Shown here: positions 22,508-30,335 of the stretch, in pieces
Layout of the letters: each line of letters opens with the position of its first letter
Numbering within the stretch: position 1 is the stretch's first letter
Assembly: GCF_000177215.2 (NCBI RefSeq)
Contig: NZ_CM001368.1
Span: forward strand, 1,116,001-1,180,000
DNA length: 64,000 nucleotides
Reading direction: 5' to 3'
From: Solidesulfovibrio carbinoliphilus subsp. oakridgensis
Lineage (GTDB): Bacteria; Desulfobacterota; Desulfovibrionia; Desulfovibrionales; Desulfovibrionaceae
Made by a program: the position numbers and the translations under genes
Notes under the pieces: generated by a model
Databases searched by the model: none
What the model saw: the letters and a program-made list of their open reading frames with translations, nothing else
What the model was told of the DNA's origin: nothing

Positions 22508-22759
22508 TCAGGCCGCCTGGATGGATTCCTGGGCCAACCGGCCCATCACCTTGTCGGCCAGGCCGTGGCCGATGGAAAAGCAGGCTCCCCGGGCGCGCAG
22601 GCAAACCGGCCCGCCGCAACCGGCCGTGATCTCGACCACGGTCCCCGGCGTGATTCCCATGGCGCAAAGCCGCCCCCTGGCCCGGGGACAGTCGCACAAC
22701 GACTCGACGCGCACACGGCTTCCGGGCGGAAAATGGGAGAGGGAATCGAGAGGGGGCAT
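22508..22759 (-). CDS. feoA: FeoA-family protein (first copy)
   Basis: This 83-residue FeoA domain (GRLCAMGITPGTVVEITAGC, then GHGLADKVMGRL) has four Cys near residues 22-24 and 48-53, which the second copy lacks apart from one Cys near its N terminus; they might let it sense or bind iron (inference). The ATG at 22759 follows AAGGAGCACGCT. A Fur-box match lies about 37 bases upstream, so repression by Fe2+-Fur is likely. It is one of a tandem, quite diverged pair. Confidence 0.92.
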   Translation of the reverse strand: MPPLDSLSHFPPGSRVRVESLCDCPRARGRLCAMGITPGTVVEITAGCGGPVCLRARGACFSIGHGLADKVMGRLAQESIQAA

Positions 22760-22795
22760 AGCGTGCTCCTTGCTTGCCCCATCACCTAGCCACAT

Positions 22796-22810
22796 TGAGA
22801 ATGATTGTCA
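22796..22810 (-). promoter_or_regulatory. Fur box upstream of feoA
   Basis: TGAGAATGATTGTCA fits the 7-1-7 Fur consensus TGATAATnATTATCA with two mismatches, placed symmetrically. It lies 37 bases upstream of the first feoA. Confidence 0.75.
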
Positions 22811-22925
22811 AGCTCCCTTTCGTCAGGCCAGGGACAAAATGCCTGTCTGCGGCCGATCGCGACGGGCGAGCGAAACAGAGAAAGCCTTCCCTGGCAAGCG
22901 ACACCGAAACGATTCGAGCAATACA

Positions 22926-22955
22926 GTGTCACGATAACTTTTATTTTCGTGATAT
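22926..22955 (+). promoter_or_regulatory. Inverted-repeat operator 1 upstream of tunR
   Basis: GTGTCACG and CGTGATAT are separated by exactly 14 AT-rich bases (CACG-N14-CGTG). The same geometry recurs 78 bases downstream, indicating a pair of regulator sites. Confidence 0.65.
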
Positions 22956-23003
22956 AGGCCTGCTGTAACGAATACCATCCCAGAAAATTCCCAATATGTG
23001 AAA

Positions 23004-23033
23004 GTATCACGTCCGTTTTATTATTCGTGATAC
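23004..23033 (+). promoter_or_regulatory. Inverted-repeat operator 2 upstream of tunR
   Basis: GTATCACG-N14-CGTGATAC is a perfect 8-base inverted repeat with the same 14-base spacer as operator 1. It lies about 50 bases before the tunR start, consistent with autoregulation. Confidence 0.7.
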
Positions 23034-23083
23034 AATCGTTCTATTCTTTACAGCATAACATTTCTTGGCTACCAACCTCTATC

Positions 23084-24265
23084 ATGAGCACTTCCGAAGA
23101 ACATATTCTGGACATGATTTCCCGTTTGGACGTTGTGGCTCTGGAGCGTCTGTGCGACCGGGCCGCGGGTATTCTCGCCCAAAAGGCCCACCGCCCCGGG
23201 CCGCGTCGCCATCCCGGCCCCGCTCCCTGCCAGGCCGCGCTCTTTACGGTGCCGCACGACCTCCGCCACCTGGAGACGGAGCAGATCGAAAGGCTGACCG
23301 CCGCCTTCGACGCCTGGCGGGACGCCGCCCGAAACGCCCCCATCCGCCGGGCCAGGGAACGGATGCGTCTGGTCTATCTCATGCTGCGCCACAGCGGGGC
23401 CAAGCTTGGCGAGGTGCTGGCCCTAAACGAACGCACGGACATCGACCTGGCCCAGGCCACGGTCGGCTTCGGCGGGACCCGGCCCGAAGAACCGAGCCGC
23501 CGGGTGGTGGTGCCCCAGACATTCCTCGACGAGGTGGAACGGTTCGCCGCCTGCCCCGCCAACCGGGCCCTGCGCGGGGAACTGTTCCACCTCGATCCGG
23601 GGTTCGTACGGCGAAAGCTCTACGAACAGGCCCGGAAAGCCGGCCTGCCGACCGGCCGTGTCAGCCCCACGTCGCTTAGACACTCGCGGGCGGTGGAACT
23701 GTTGCGCAGCGGCGTGCCCCTGCCCGTGGTCCAGGTCATGCTCGGCCATTCGAGTCTTGTCCTCACCTCCATCTACTGTTCGTTTTCCGACCAGGACTGC
23801 CGCCGCATCGTCAACCACTGCGTCAGCAAGGAGAGCCGCATGAAAACCAGCGCCCGCAACACCTTTTTCGGAGCCGTCACCAGCGTGCGCAAAAGCCCGC
23901 TTTTGACCGAAGTCTCCCTGGCCGCCCAGAACGGCTTTGAAGTCATCTCGGTCATCACCAACGAGAGTTTCGAACGCCTGGGCCTGACCGAAGGCGGGCA
24001 AGTGACCGCCCTGGTCAAGGCGCCCTGGGTGCTCCTTGGCAAGGACGAGCAAAAAGCCCGCACCAGCGCCCGCAACTGTTTCCCCGGGCGGGTCGTCAGC
24101 ATCCGTGGGGACGGTGTGGCTGTCGAGATCATGGGCCTCCTCGACGGCGGCACCCCCATGTGTGCGCTCATCACGGCCGAGTCCGTGGAAACCCTGGATA
24201 TCAAGGAAGGCGATACGGTCTGGTTTTTCTTCAAGGCCTTCAGCGTGATTTTGAGCACCGAATAG
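23084..24265 (+). CDS. tunR: TunR-type regulator: integrase-fold domain fused to two TOBE domains
   Basis: The 393-residue protein joins a tyrosine-recombinase-like domain (about 60-255, LRHSRAVELL, VQVMLGHSSL, IYCSF) to two TOBE/Mop oxyanion-binding domains (about 262-325 and 332-392, each starting KTSARN/RTSARN). This is the architecture of TunR, the tungstate-responsive regulator of Desulfovibrio. Two recombinase residues look lost: the box I Arg position reads Lys (GAKLGE) and the HxLR His is Thr (TSLRH), so DNA binding without recombination is likely. The ATG at 23084 lacks a clear ribosome site; the upstream GTG lies inside operator 2. No mod or tup transporter genes are in the window. 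Confidence 0.85.
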   Translation: MSTSEEHILDMISRLDVVALERLCDRAAGILAQKAHRPGPRRHPGPAPCQAALFTVPHDLRHLETEQIERLTAAFDAWRDAARNAPIRRARERMRLVYLMLRHSGAKLGEVLALNERTDIDLAQATVGFGGTRPEEPSRRVVVPQTFLDEVERFAACPANRALRGELFHLDPGFVRRKLYEQARKAGLPTGRVSPTSLRHSRAVELLRSGVPLPVVQVMLGHSSLVLTSIYCSFSDQDCRRIVNHCVSKESRMKTSARNTFFGAVTSVRKSPLLTEVSLAAQNGFEVISVITNESFERLGLTEGGQVTALVKAPWVLLGKDEQKARTSARNCFPGRVVSIRGDGVAVEIMGLLDGGTPMCALITAESVETLDIKEGDTVWFFFKAFSVILSTE

Positions 24266-24274
24266 GCGGTTGGT

Positions 24275-24345
24275 GCGAGGGAAAACCGGGGCTGCGCCCC
24301 GAACCCCGCCGCAGGAAGGATTCTCCCCGTTCCCCCGAGGGGAAA
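24275..24345. repeat. Degenerate half-copy of the dispersed GC-rich repeat (R4)
   Basis: CGGGGCTGCGCCCCG, AACCCCGCCG and a weak GGATT-centred palindrome resemble R3, just after the tunR stop. Confidence 0.5.
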
Positions 24346-24392
24346 GGCCCGGCAGGAAACAGCCGTTTCCGACAACGCCGGCGCCAGCAAGC

Positions 24393-24431
24393 AAACGGCC
24401 CGGCAGGAGGCGTGTCCTGTCGGGCCGTTTT
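24393..24431 (+). terminator. Terminator of tunR
   Basis: A 16-base stem (AAACGGCCCG...) with one G-T pair and a 6-base loop, ending in TTTT. It could also work for the opposite strand. Confidence 0.8.
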
Positions 24432-24456
24432 GCAGCGGCGATGTCGCGTCCCTCTC

Positions 24457-24534
24457 GTGTGAAGTTCGAGAAAAATAATTATTTAAATATGTTATTTTCG
24501 AAATTCGTATGCACGAATTTCGAGAACGCGACAC
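24457..24534. repeat. 78-bp palindromic mini-element, copy E1
   Basis: An AT-rich island in GC-rich DNA. It has imperfect terminal inverted repeats (GTGTGAAGTTC ... GAACGCGACAC), a 12-base AT palindrome (AAATAATTATTT) and a hairpin CGAAATTCGT-ATGC-ACGAATTTCG. Copy E2 at 43680-43758 is about 85% identical. The right end abuts the stop codon of the minus-strand trpB gene. No coding capacity. It may be a MITE-like mobile remnant or a structured RNA/DNA site. Confidence 0.8.
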
Positions 24535-25877
24535 TAGCCGACGTCCGGGCAGGCTTTGAGGGCTTCGGCGATATGGGCCTCGGGATAGGCGAAATCCGTC
24601 AGCTTCCCCTGCAGGAAGGCGTCATAGGAAGCCAGATCGAGCAGGCCGTGGCCGGAATACAAAAAGACCACGTTCTCTCCGGGCTTGGCCTTTTTGGCCG
24701 TCTCGATGGCCCCCTTGATGGCGTGGGAGGTTTCCGGGGCCGGCAGGAAGCCTTCGGTGCGCAGAAAAAGCCGGGCCGCGTCGAAGCATTCGGTCTGAAA
24801 ATACGCCGTGGCGTCGATGAGGCCTTCGTTGGCTAGGTTGCAGACGATCGGGGCCCCGCCGTGGTAGCGCAGGCCGCCGGCGTGGATCGGCGCCGGCATG
24901 AAGGCATGGCCGAGGGTGTGCATTTTCAAAAGCGGCGTGAGCTGGGCCACGTCCCCGTAATCGTAACGGAACTGGCCCCGAGTCAAGGTCGGGCAGGCCT
25001 TGGGCTCGACCGCGATGAAACGGATGGCCTCACCGGAGAGCTTGCGCGGCAAAAAGGGCAGGACCAGCCCGGCGAAGTTGCTGCCCCCGCCCACGCAGCC
25101 GACCAGATAATCCGGCTTTTCCCCAATGGCGGCCAGCTGCTTTTCCACTTCCAGTCCGATGATGGTCTGGTGGTGCAGGACATGGTTTAGGACGCTGCCG
25201 AGCGCGTACTTGGTGTCGGCGTGGGTGGCGGCATCCTCCACGGCTTCGGAAATGGCCAGCCCGAGCGACCCGGAACAGTCGGGGTCCGAGGCAAGAACCG
25301 CCCGACCGGTCTTGGTGTTTTCCGAAGGCGAGGCGAAGATTTCACCGCCATAGGCGTTGATGAGGATGCGGCGGTAGGGTTTCTGGTTGTAGCTCACCTT
25401 GACCATGTAAACCGTGCAGGCCATGCCGAACATGGAGCAGGCAAAGGACAGGGCCGTGCCCCACTGGCCGGCGCCGGTCTCGGTGCTGATGCGGCGCACG
25501 CCTTCGAGCTTGTTGTAGTAGGCCTGGGGGATGGCGGTATTGGGCTTGTGGGACCCGGCCGGCGAGACCGACTCGTTTTTGTAAAATATCTTGCACTTGA
25601 CGCCGAGGGCCTCTTCGAGCCGTTTGGCCCGCACCAGCGGGGTCGGCCGGTAAAGCCGATAGATGTCGCGCACGGGTTCGGGAATGGGCAACCAGCGCTC
25701 GGTCGAAAGTTCCTGTTCGATAACGGCCTTTGGAAAGATGGCCTCCAGCTGTTCCGGGCTCACGGGCTGCTTGGTCTGGGGATCGAGCGGCGGGGCCAGG
25801 GGCGTTGGCAGGTCCGGCAGGGCGTTGTACCATTGCCGGGGCATTTCCCCCTCGGGAAGATTGATCTTAAGGTCCAT
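24534..25877 (-). CDS. trpB: TrpB2-type tryptophan synthase beta-like enzyme
   Basis: The 447-residue pyridoxal-phosphate enzyme belongs to the TrpB2 class, longer than classical TrpB. K111 in [10 protein letters not shown] should form the Schiff base, and [11 protein letters not shown] binds the cofactor phosphate. The established reaction is indole plus serine to tryptophan, acting without a dedicated TrpA. It stands alone, not in a trp operon, so it may scavenge indole. Its leader contains a terminator-like hairpin. The mini-element E1 begins right at its stop codon. Confidence 0.93.
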   Translation of the reverse strand: MDLKINLPEGEMPRQWYNALPDLPTPLAPPLDPQTKQPVSPEQLEAIFPKAVIEQELSTERWLPIPEPVRDIYRLYRPTPLVRAKRLEEALGVKCKIFYKNESVSPAGSHKPNTAIPQAYYNKLEGVRRISTETGAGQWGTALSFACSMFGMACTVYMVKVSYNQKPYRRILINAYGGEIFASPSENTKTGRAVLASDPDCSGSLGLAISEAVEDAATHADTKYALGSVLNHVLHHQTIIGLEVEKQLAAIGEKPDYLVGCVGGGSNFAGLVLPFLPRKLSGEAIRFIAVEPKACPTLTRGQFRYDYGDVAQLTPLLKMHTLGHAFMPAPIHAGGLRYHGGAPIVCNLANEGLIDATAYFQTECFDAARLFLRTEGFLPAPETSHAIKGAIETAKKAKPGENVVFLYSGHGLLDLASYDAFLQGKLTDFAYPEAHIAEALKACPDVG

Positions 25878-25951
25878 GCGTCACTCCGCTTTCAGGTTTG
25901 CTTCCCGGTCCGTCCCACAGGCGCCGGAAAGGTGCGACCGGGACAGTTCCT

Positions 25952-25982
25952 CAAAAACAAGACCGGATTTCACAATCCGGTC
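25952..25982 (-). terminator. Terminator-like hairpin in the trpB leader
   Basis: Minus-strand 9-base stem GACCGGATT/AATCCGGTC with a 4-base loop, followed by TTGTTTTTG. It lies about 75 bases before the trpB start, so it may attenuate it; no Trp-rich leader peptide was found. Confidence 0.55.
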
Positions 25983-25986
25983 GTCA

Positions 25987-26015
25987 ATCCCATCATGGAC
26001 GCAGGGTCCTGTCAA
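25987..26015 (-). promoter_or_regulatory. Possible trpB promoter
   Basis: TTGACA (26015-26010), 17 bases, then TGGGAT (25992-25987) on the minus strand. The -35 is perfect, the -10 poor. Transcription would start at the base of the leader hairpin. Confidence 0.35.
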
Positions 26016-26067
26016 CGCAGCACCGGCAGGCCCTCGCTCGCCCTTCCCCGCCGGGGGCGCCGGAAAC

Positions 26068-26099
26068 GAAAAAGCCCCCGCTTTTTCGGCGGGGGCTTT
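26068..26099 (-). terminator. Terminator of the hemerythrin gene
   Basis: Stem AAGCCCCCGC/GCGGGGGCTT, followed by T-rich sequence on the minus strand. Confidence 0.8.
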
Positions 26100-26216
26100 G
26101 GGGCGGGCCGGACGGACAGGCGGGGCCTATCCGCCGTATTGGCCCAGCCTTTCCCCGGATCACGGGACCTGACGGCGGCCAGCCCGCCGGCAAGGCTCCA
26201 CCCGTTGGAAAATGCG

Positions 26217-26672
26217 TCAGGAGGCCTTGCCCTTGGCTTTTTCCTCGGCCGCCTCGTATTTCTTGAACAGGTCGTCGAGGCAGGCCTTGTCGCACAGCTT
26301 GGACAGGGCCATCATGTCTATTTTTTCCTCTTCCTGGATATGGTGGTTGTTAAGCTCGTCCAGGACATGGGCCTTGGCCTTGAACACGTCGCTGGCCGGA
26401 TCGCACTTCATGAATTCCTTGAGGGCGGTCTTGGCGACCGTATGCTCTTCCAGGCTGACGAGCCCATGCTCCTTGGCTTCCATTTGCTGGCTTTTGACCA
26501 GGAAGGGGAACATGGACTGCTCTTCCCCGATGATGTGGGGATAGAAGGCTTCATAGAACTGATGGCGCAGCTGCTCGCGTTCCTTGGGATCGGAAGCGGC
26601 CATCATCTTTTGGGAAATCTGCATCTGCTTTTTGTGGTCTTCCTTGAGATGGCGCAGAAATTCATGGGGCAT
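26217..26672 (-). CDS. Hemerythrin HHE-domain protein
   Basis: This 151-residue cytoplasmic protein carries His/Glu ligands of a di-iron hemerythrin-like four-helix bundle: HLKEDH (8-13), FYPHIIGEEQ (43-52), EEHTVAK, and NNHHIQEEEK (109-118). Such proteins bind oxygen or handle peroxide, NO or iron stress in anaerobes. The C-terminal tail is Lys/Glu/Ala-rich. The ATG at 26672 follows GAGGT. It is a single gene with its own terminator. Confidence 0.9.
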   Translation of the reverse strand: MPHEFLRHLKEDHKKQMQISQKMMAASDPKEREQLRHQFYEAFYPHIIGEEQSMFPFLVKSQQMEAKEHGLVSLEEHTVAKTALKEFMKCDPASDVFKAKAHVLDELNNHHIQEEEKIDMMALSKLCDKACLDDLFKKYEAAEEKAKGKAS

Positions 26673-26935
26673 GGAACGTACCTCGTTGCGAGTTTACAGA
26701 TTTTTGCCCAGCAGCGACCGGGTTGTTTCCGACCGCCGGCCGTCCAATCGTATCCGACTGGACCGTAATGCCTCTCCGACCATGTTTCATCCGGCACGAT
26801 GCGGTCCTCCGGCGGCTGTGGAAACGCCGGGGGCGGCCCCGGGCGAAGGGATGACCGCCGCGCGACCGTCCTGGGGGGGGTGCGCCAGCGAACCTGCCGC
26901 GCGCACCCCCCAAGCCGTGTTGCCGTGTGCGGCAA

Positions 26936-27337
26936 TTAATTATTGATGTACTTGAACTCGGGCAGGTTCTTGAGGGCATCCTTGGTGGCGCCGTGCAGGA
27001 CAATGCGCTTATTGTTCATCTTGAACTGGTTGACCGGAATGGCCACTTCGCGCTCGCCCATGCCGAGGAAGCCGCCCACACCGACGATGGCGTACGAGGT
27101 GGCCTTTTCCGGCGTCACGATGATGTCTTCGACGGTTCCGACCTTGTCATTGGCATCGTTGTAGACATCCATGCCGAGAATGTCCTTCTTGATGCTCCAG
27201 CCCTTGGCCAGGATCTTTCCTTCTTCCACGGTGACGCCGATGGTTCCGGCGACAGGGGTCTGGGCGAAGGCCGTCGCGGCGATCAGGGACAGGGCCATGG
27301 CCAGGGCCACGATCAGATGTTTTTTGGCGTGCAGCAT
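26936..27337 (-). CDS. Exported PRC-barrel domain protein
   Basis: The 133-residue product has a signal peptide (MLHAKKHLIVALAMALSLI, cleavage near AFAQ) and a PRC-barrel domain (about 52-130: LGMDVYNDANDKVGTVEDII, then AIVGVGGFLGMGEREVAIP). Exported PRC-barrel proteins are thought to be periplasmic scaffold or stress proteins; function here is unknown. The ATG at 27337 has a strong AAGGAG site; the longer opening is not supported. A likely promoter sits about 365 bases upstream in an AT-rich stretch. Confidence 0.87.
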   Translation of the reverse strand: MLHAKKHLIVALAMALSLIAATAFAQTPVAGTIGVTVEEGKILAKGWSIKKDILGMDVYNDANDKVGTVEDIIVTPEKATSYAIVGVGGFLGMGEREVAIPVNQFKMNNKRIVLHGATKDALKNLPEFKYINN

Positions 27338-27876
27338 AAGAGACTCCTTTGGTTTGCCTGGTTGGTTCCTATTTTGAAGCTGTGGCACGACATACTCCTC
27401 TGACACTTCTCTTTCTCGTTCAGCGCCACAACCCGTTTCCAGAAATTCTTCCGTTGATGCCACTTTGCAATTTCAGGCAGGGCTGTAATATTTCCCTACA
27501 CCCAAAGTCAGCACCATGCCATTTAGAAAATATCATATACATCATTTTTAAAACTTTTCCAGACATGGGATATGAAAAATTCTTTCTTTCTTATTCTCCA
27601 AACAAAACTAAAAATAAAAGGTTAAAAGACAACAACACCAAAGTATCCAATATTGTTGGACATCACAAATCCCCTTAAGAAGAGGTCCGTCTGACTCACT
27701 ATATCAAACAATACCCATTTTATGTCAACATTTTTTTCGAATCCTTCAAATCTTCTTTCTTTTCATCCAGGCAATCCTTTCGTGCAACAAAAGGAATCCA
27801 AGCTGGAGTATAGAACAGAATCGCAAAATCCTGTCAAGCCGACAGTCGTGCCCGGGGAGGCTTTCCCAGGCATCCG
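27338..27876. other. AT-rich intergenic region
   Basis: About 540 bases, far more AT-rich than the rest of the window (especially 27500-27780). It holds a probable minus-strand promoter for the PRC-barrel gene and a small inverted repeat TCCAA-TATTG-TTGGA near 27646. No gene was recognised on either strand. It could be a long leader, a regulatory region or foreign DNA. Confidence 0.5.
27700..27728 (-). promoter_or_regulatory. Putative promoter of the PRC-barrel gene
   Basis: TTGACA (27728-27723), 17 bases, then GATATA (27705-27700) on the minus strand, implying a leader of about 355 bases. Confidence 0.4.
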
Positions 27877-27904
27877 TTGGCCATTCCACCCATAATGCTA
27901 TAAT
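27877..27904 (+). promoter_or_regulatory. Putative promoter of the TerC gene
   Basis: TTGGCC, 16 bases, then a perfect TATAAT at 27899-27904. This gives a leader of about 255 bases. Confidence 0.5.
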
Positions 27905-27910
27905 ATTATT

Positions 27911-28165
27911 CCATAAATTATAGACGACACCCAGAGGACCGTTTGCCCCACTCGCCCAGGCGAGCGGAGACAGGCCGGGCGGAAGTCCTGCGGCATGGAG
28001 ATGGGCGGGCCGGCGATGAGGAGCCAGGACGGCCCCACCGCCGGGAATGGCGCAGCCGCCGATTCCGATGTCGCCCGGCCAAACGCTCCCCTTGGTCCGA
28101 AGCGGCAAAAAGCGCTTCGGAAAATGGCCGCGCCATGCTACCAAGGCAGGCCAAGGAGGACTTGC
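27911..28165 (+). other. Long structured leader of the TerC gene
   Basis: About 255 bases between the putative promoter and terC, containing a perfect 9-base hairpin at 28096-28121 (TCCGAAGCG/CGCTTCGGA). TerC-family genes are often under manganese riboswitches; no yybP-ykoY consensus was recognised here. Confidence 0.35.
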
Positions 28166-28888
28166 ATGGCCCTTTTCACCGTGGAAAACCTGATCGCCTT
28201 CCTGACCTTGTCGGCCCTGGAAATAGTTCTTGGCATCGACAACATCGTTTTTATCGCCATCATCACCAATGCCTTGCCGGCTGCGGTGCAGTCGCGGGCG
28301 CGCAAGATCGGCCTGCTCCTCGCCATGGGCAGCCGCATCGTGCTTCTGGTCGGCATCACCTGGGTCATGGGGCTGACCGCTCCTGTCGTCAGCGTCCTTG
28401 GGCATGTGGTCACGGGGCGCGACATCGTGCTCCTGGTTGGCGGGCTCTTCCTCATCGCCAAGTCGACCTTCGAGATTCATGATAAAATCGAGCCCCACGA
28501 GGATGCGGCCGGCAAAGGGCGCAAGGTCCGGGGATTCGGTTCGGCCGTGGCCCAGATCGCCGTCCTGGACATCGTCTTTTCCCTGGATTCGGTCATCACC
28601 GCGGTCGGCATGTCCGGCGAGGTCGTGGTCATGGTGGCGGCCGTGGTGACGGCGGTCCTGATCATGATGCTCTTCGCCGATCCGGTCAGCCACTTCGTCT
28701 CGCGCCATCCCACGGTCCAGATGCTGGCCCTGTCGTTTCTCATCCTGATCGGCGTCTTCCTGGTGGCCGAAGGCCTCGGCAAGCACATCGACCGGGGCTA
28801 CATCTACTTTGCCATGGCCTTTTCGCTCCTGGTCGAACTGCTCAACATCCGCGCCAAAAAAGCGGCCGCCACAAGCAGCCGCCCCTGA
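28166..28888 (+). CDS. TerC-family integral membrane protein
   Basis: This 240-residue protein has about seven membrane helices and the two conserved acidic motifs of the TerC/Alx family, EIVLGIDNIVFI (about 17-28) and FSLDSVITAVG. Family members are implicated in manganese export and tellurite resistance. The ATG at 28166 follows AAGGAGGACTTGC; longer in-frame readings start inside the leader. It is a single-gene unit with a long leader. Confidence 0.92.
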   Translation: MALFTVENLIAFLTLSALEIVLGIDNIVFIAIITNALPAAVQSRARKIGLLLAMGSRIVLLVGITWVMGLTAPVVSVLGHVVTGRDIVLLVGGLFLIAKSTFEIHDKIEPHEDAAGKGRKVRGFGSAVAQIAVLDIVFSLDSVITAVGMSGEVVVMVAAVVTAVLIMMLFADPVSHFVSRHPTVQMLALSFLILIGVFLVAEGLGKHIDRGYIYFAMAFSLLVELLNIRAKKAAATSSRP

Positions 28889-28894
28889 AACGAA

Positions 28895-28933
28895 GGCCGC
28901 CCGTGAAACCGGTCGACGGCTTCACGGGCGGCC
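28895..28933. terminator. Hairpin after terC
   Basis: Perfect 13-base stem GGCCGCCCGTGAA/TTCACGGGCGGCC with no T-run, between convergent genes. Confidence 0.5.
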
Positions 28934-28987
28934 CGCACGTTCCGAGCCCGGCCGGGTCAGGACCGGGTCCGGGACAGGAGAGGCTGC

Positions 28988-29284
28988 CTAGTAGTAGCCG
29001 CGCCGCCCTTCCCGGCAGGCGTTGTAGCCCATATTGCAATTGTTGACGCAGTGGGGCACGCCTTGGCAGATGCGCAGGCACCGGTTGTAGCTCTTGTTGC
29101 AGCTGCGGCGGGGGGGCGGGGGCGGCGGAGGCGGCGGCATCCGCCGGTTGGGGACGCACTGCCAGGCACGGTTCGACCAGTGCGTGCCCGGCGGGCACTG
29201 GGCAAAAGCGGCCAGATCCGAAAAAAGCACACTCGCGCCGACGACGGCGCAGACAAACAGAGCCATTCGCATGTTCAACCGCAT
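28988..29284 (-). CDS. Small exported Pro- and Cys-rich protein
   Basis: The 98-residue product has a signal peptide (about 1-28, ending AAFAQ), a short Cys-containing part, a run of nine prolines (about 50-58) and a C-terminal segment with six regularly placed Cys (CNKSYNRC, CQGVPHC, CNMGYNAC). The spacing suggests disulfide bonds or metal binding in the periplasm. It is not a family I recognise. A strong AGGAGGAG site precedes ATG 29284. Confidence 0.75.
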   Translation of the reverse strand: MRLNMRMALFVCAVVGASVLFSDLAAFAQCPPGTHWSNRAWQCVPNRRMPPPPPPPPPRRSCNKSYNRCLRICQGVPHCVNNCNMGYNACREGRRGYY

Positions 29285-29485
29285 GGTCTCCTCCTGGTTC
29301 ATTGGGACCTGTTTCCTGCCGTCTCCCTGGGGAGGTTCCCCGGACGGGCCGTTGCCGCCATGGGCCGGGCCGGCGGCCTGCCCGCCTGCCGCACCCGGGG
29401 GAAGGCTGCCCGAACATGCCACGGCAGCGGACAATCTGTCTCGCTCTTGCATTGGTTGTACCAAAAAAAATCCCGGAGCGGCGCC

Positions 29486-30265
29486 ATGAGCGAGGCCGCG
29501 GCCCGAAAGGCCTTCCCGCGCGGCCTGGCTCAGCCCGAGGGCGGCTTCCGCTTCGGGGCGGACGCCCTGCTCCTGGCCGCCTTTGCCGCCCAGGTCCCGG
29601 GGTGCCGGGCCCTGGACCTCGGCACGGGCTGCGGCCCGGCCGGGCTGGGCTGGATGCTGGCCCGCCAGGATCCCGAGGCCACGGTTCTCGGCCTCGACAA
29701 GGACCCGGCCATGGTGGAGGCGGCCCGGGAAAACGCCCGCCGTCTGGGCCTTGCCGACCGGTTCGACGCCCGGCTCCTCGATGTCAGGGACCTGGGAACC
29801 GATGCCGGCCTTGTGCCCGGGTCCTGCGATCTGGTCCTGGCCAACCCTCCCTACCGCCACCCCGGTTCCGGACGCCGGCCCGAACACCAGGGCCGGGAGG
29901 CGGCCCGGTTCGAAACCGATGGCGACCTGCCCGCCTTTGCCGCGGCCGCTTTCCTGGCCCTGGCCGACAAGGGCCGTTTCGCCTGCGTGCATCTGGCCGA
30001 ACGGCTCGTCCATGTCATTGCCTCGCTTGCGGCCCAGAACCTCGAGCCCAAATACATCCTGCCCGTGTCGCCGCGCCGGGACGCTCCGGCCAGGCAGATC
30101 CTGGTTCTGGCCCGCAAAAACGGCCGCCCCGGCCTGCGCCTGGACGCGCCGCTGGCCCTATACGAGGGAACGGGGCCCGAAACGCGTTTGAGCGAGGCGG
30201 CGCTTCGCTTCTGCCCTTTTCTCTCCTGCAATGCCGGACCGCGCGCCGTCCCGGGCCGGCAATAA
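29486..30265 (+). CDS. tRNA1(Val) adenine-N6 methyltransferase-like enzyme
   Basis: This 259-residue SAM-dependent methyltransferase has motif I ALDLGTGCGPAGL (about 42-54), acidic LGLDKDP and the N6-adenine signature NPPY. The family (TrmN6/YfiC) methylates A37 of tRNA-Val; a related base target is possible. The first residues (FPRGLAQPEGGFRFGADALLL) match the conserved family N terminus, which fixes the start at 29486 rather than the longer upstream opening. Its 3' hairpin mainly serves the convergent gene. Confidence 0.85.
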   Translation: MSEAAARKAFPRGLAQPEGGFRFGADALLLAAFAAQVPGCRALDLGTGCGPAGLGWMLARQDPEATVLGLDKDPAMVEAARENARRLGLADRFDARLLDVRDLGTDAGLVPGSCDLVLANPPYRHPGSGRRPEHQGREAARFETDGDLPAFAAAAFLALADKGRFACVHLAERLVHVIASLAAQNLEPKYILPVSPRRDAPARQILVLARKNGRPGLRLDAPLALYEGTGPETRLSEAALRFCPFLSCNAGPRAVPGRQ

Positions 30266-30290
30266 AAAGGGGGTGCTCCGGACACCCCCT
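30264..30290 (-). terminator. Terminator of the small exported protein gene
   Basis: Minus-strand stem AGGGGGTG/CACCCCCT then TTTTTATT. Confidence 0.75.
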
Positions 30291-30335
30291 GGCGGCTGGA
30301 CGCGGACCAGCCCCAAATGATATTTTCGACAACCC

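Noticed and set aside
23084-24265. Integrase-like domain as evidence for a prophage or integron
   Set aside because: Catalytic positions are changed and the fused TOBE domains fit the TunR regulator; no phage genes are near.
24441-24534. Larger version of mini-element E1 starting at TGTCGCGT (24442)
   Set aside because: Those 8 bases do mirror the right end, but alignment with E2 places the left edge at 24457; the outer match may be chance.
27911-28165. Manganese (yybP-ykoY) riboswitch before terC
   Set aside because: The leader length is suggestive, but the conserved core sequences were not found by eye; a covariance search would decide.
27746-28786. Minus-strand open frame of 346 codons opposite terC
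   Set aside because: It is antisense to the clear TerC coding region and its composition is a reflection of GC-rich third positions.
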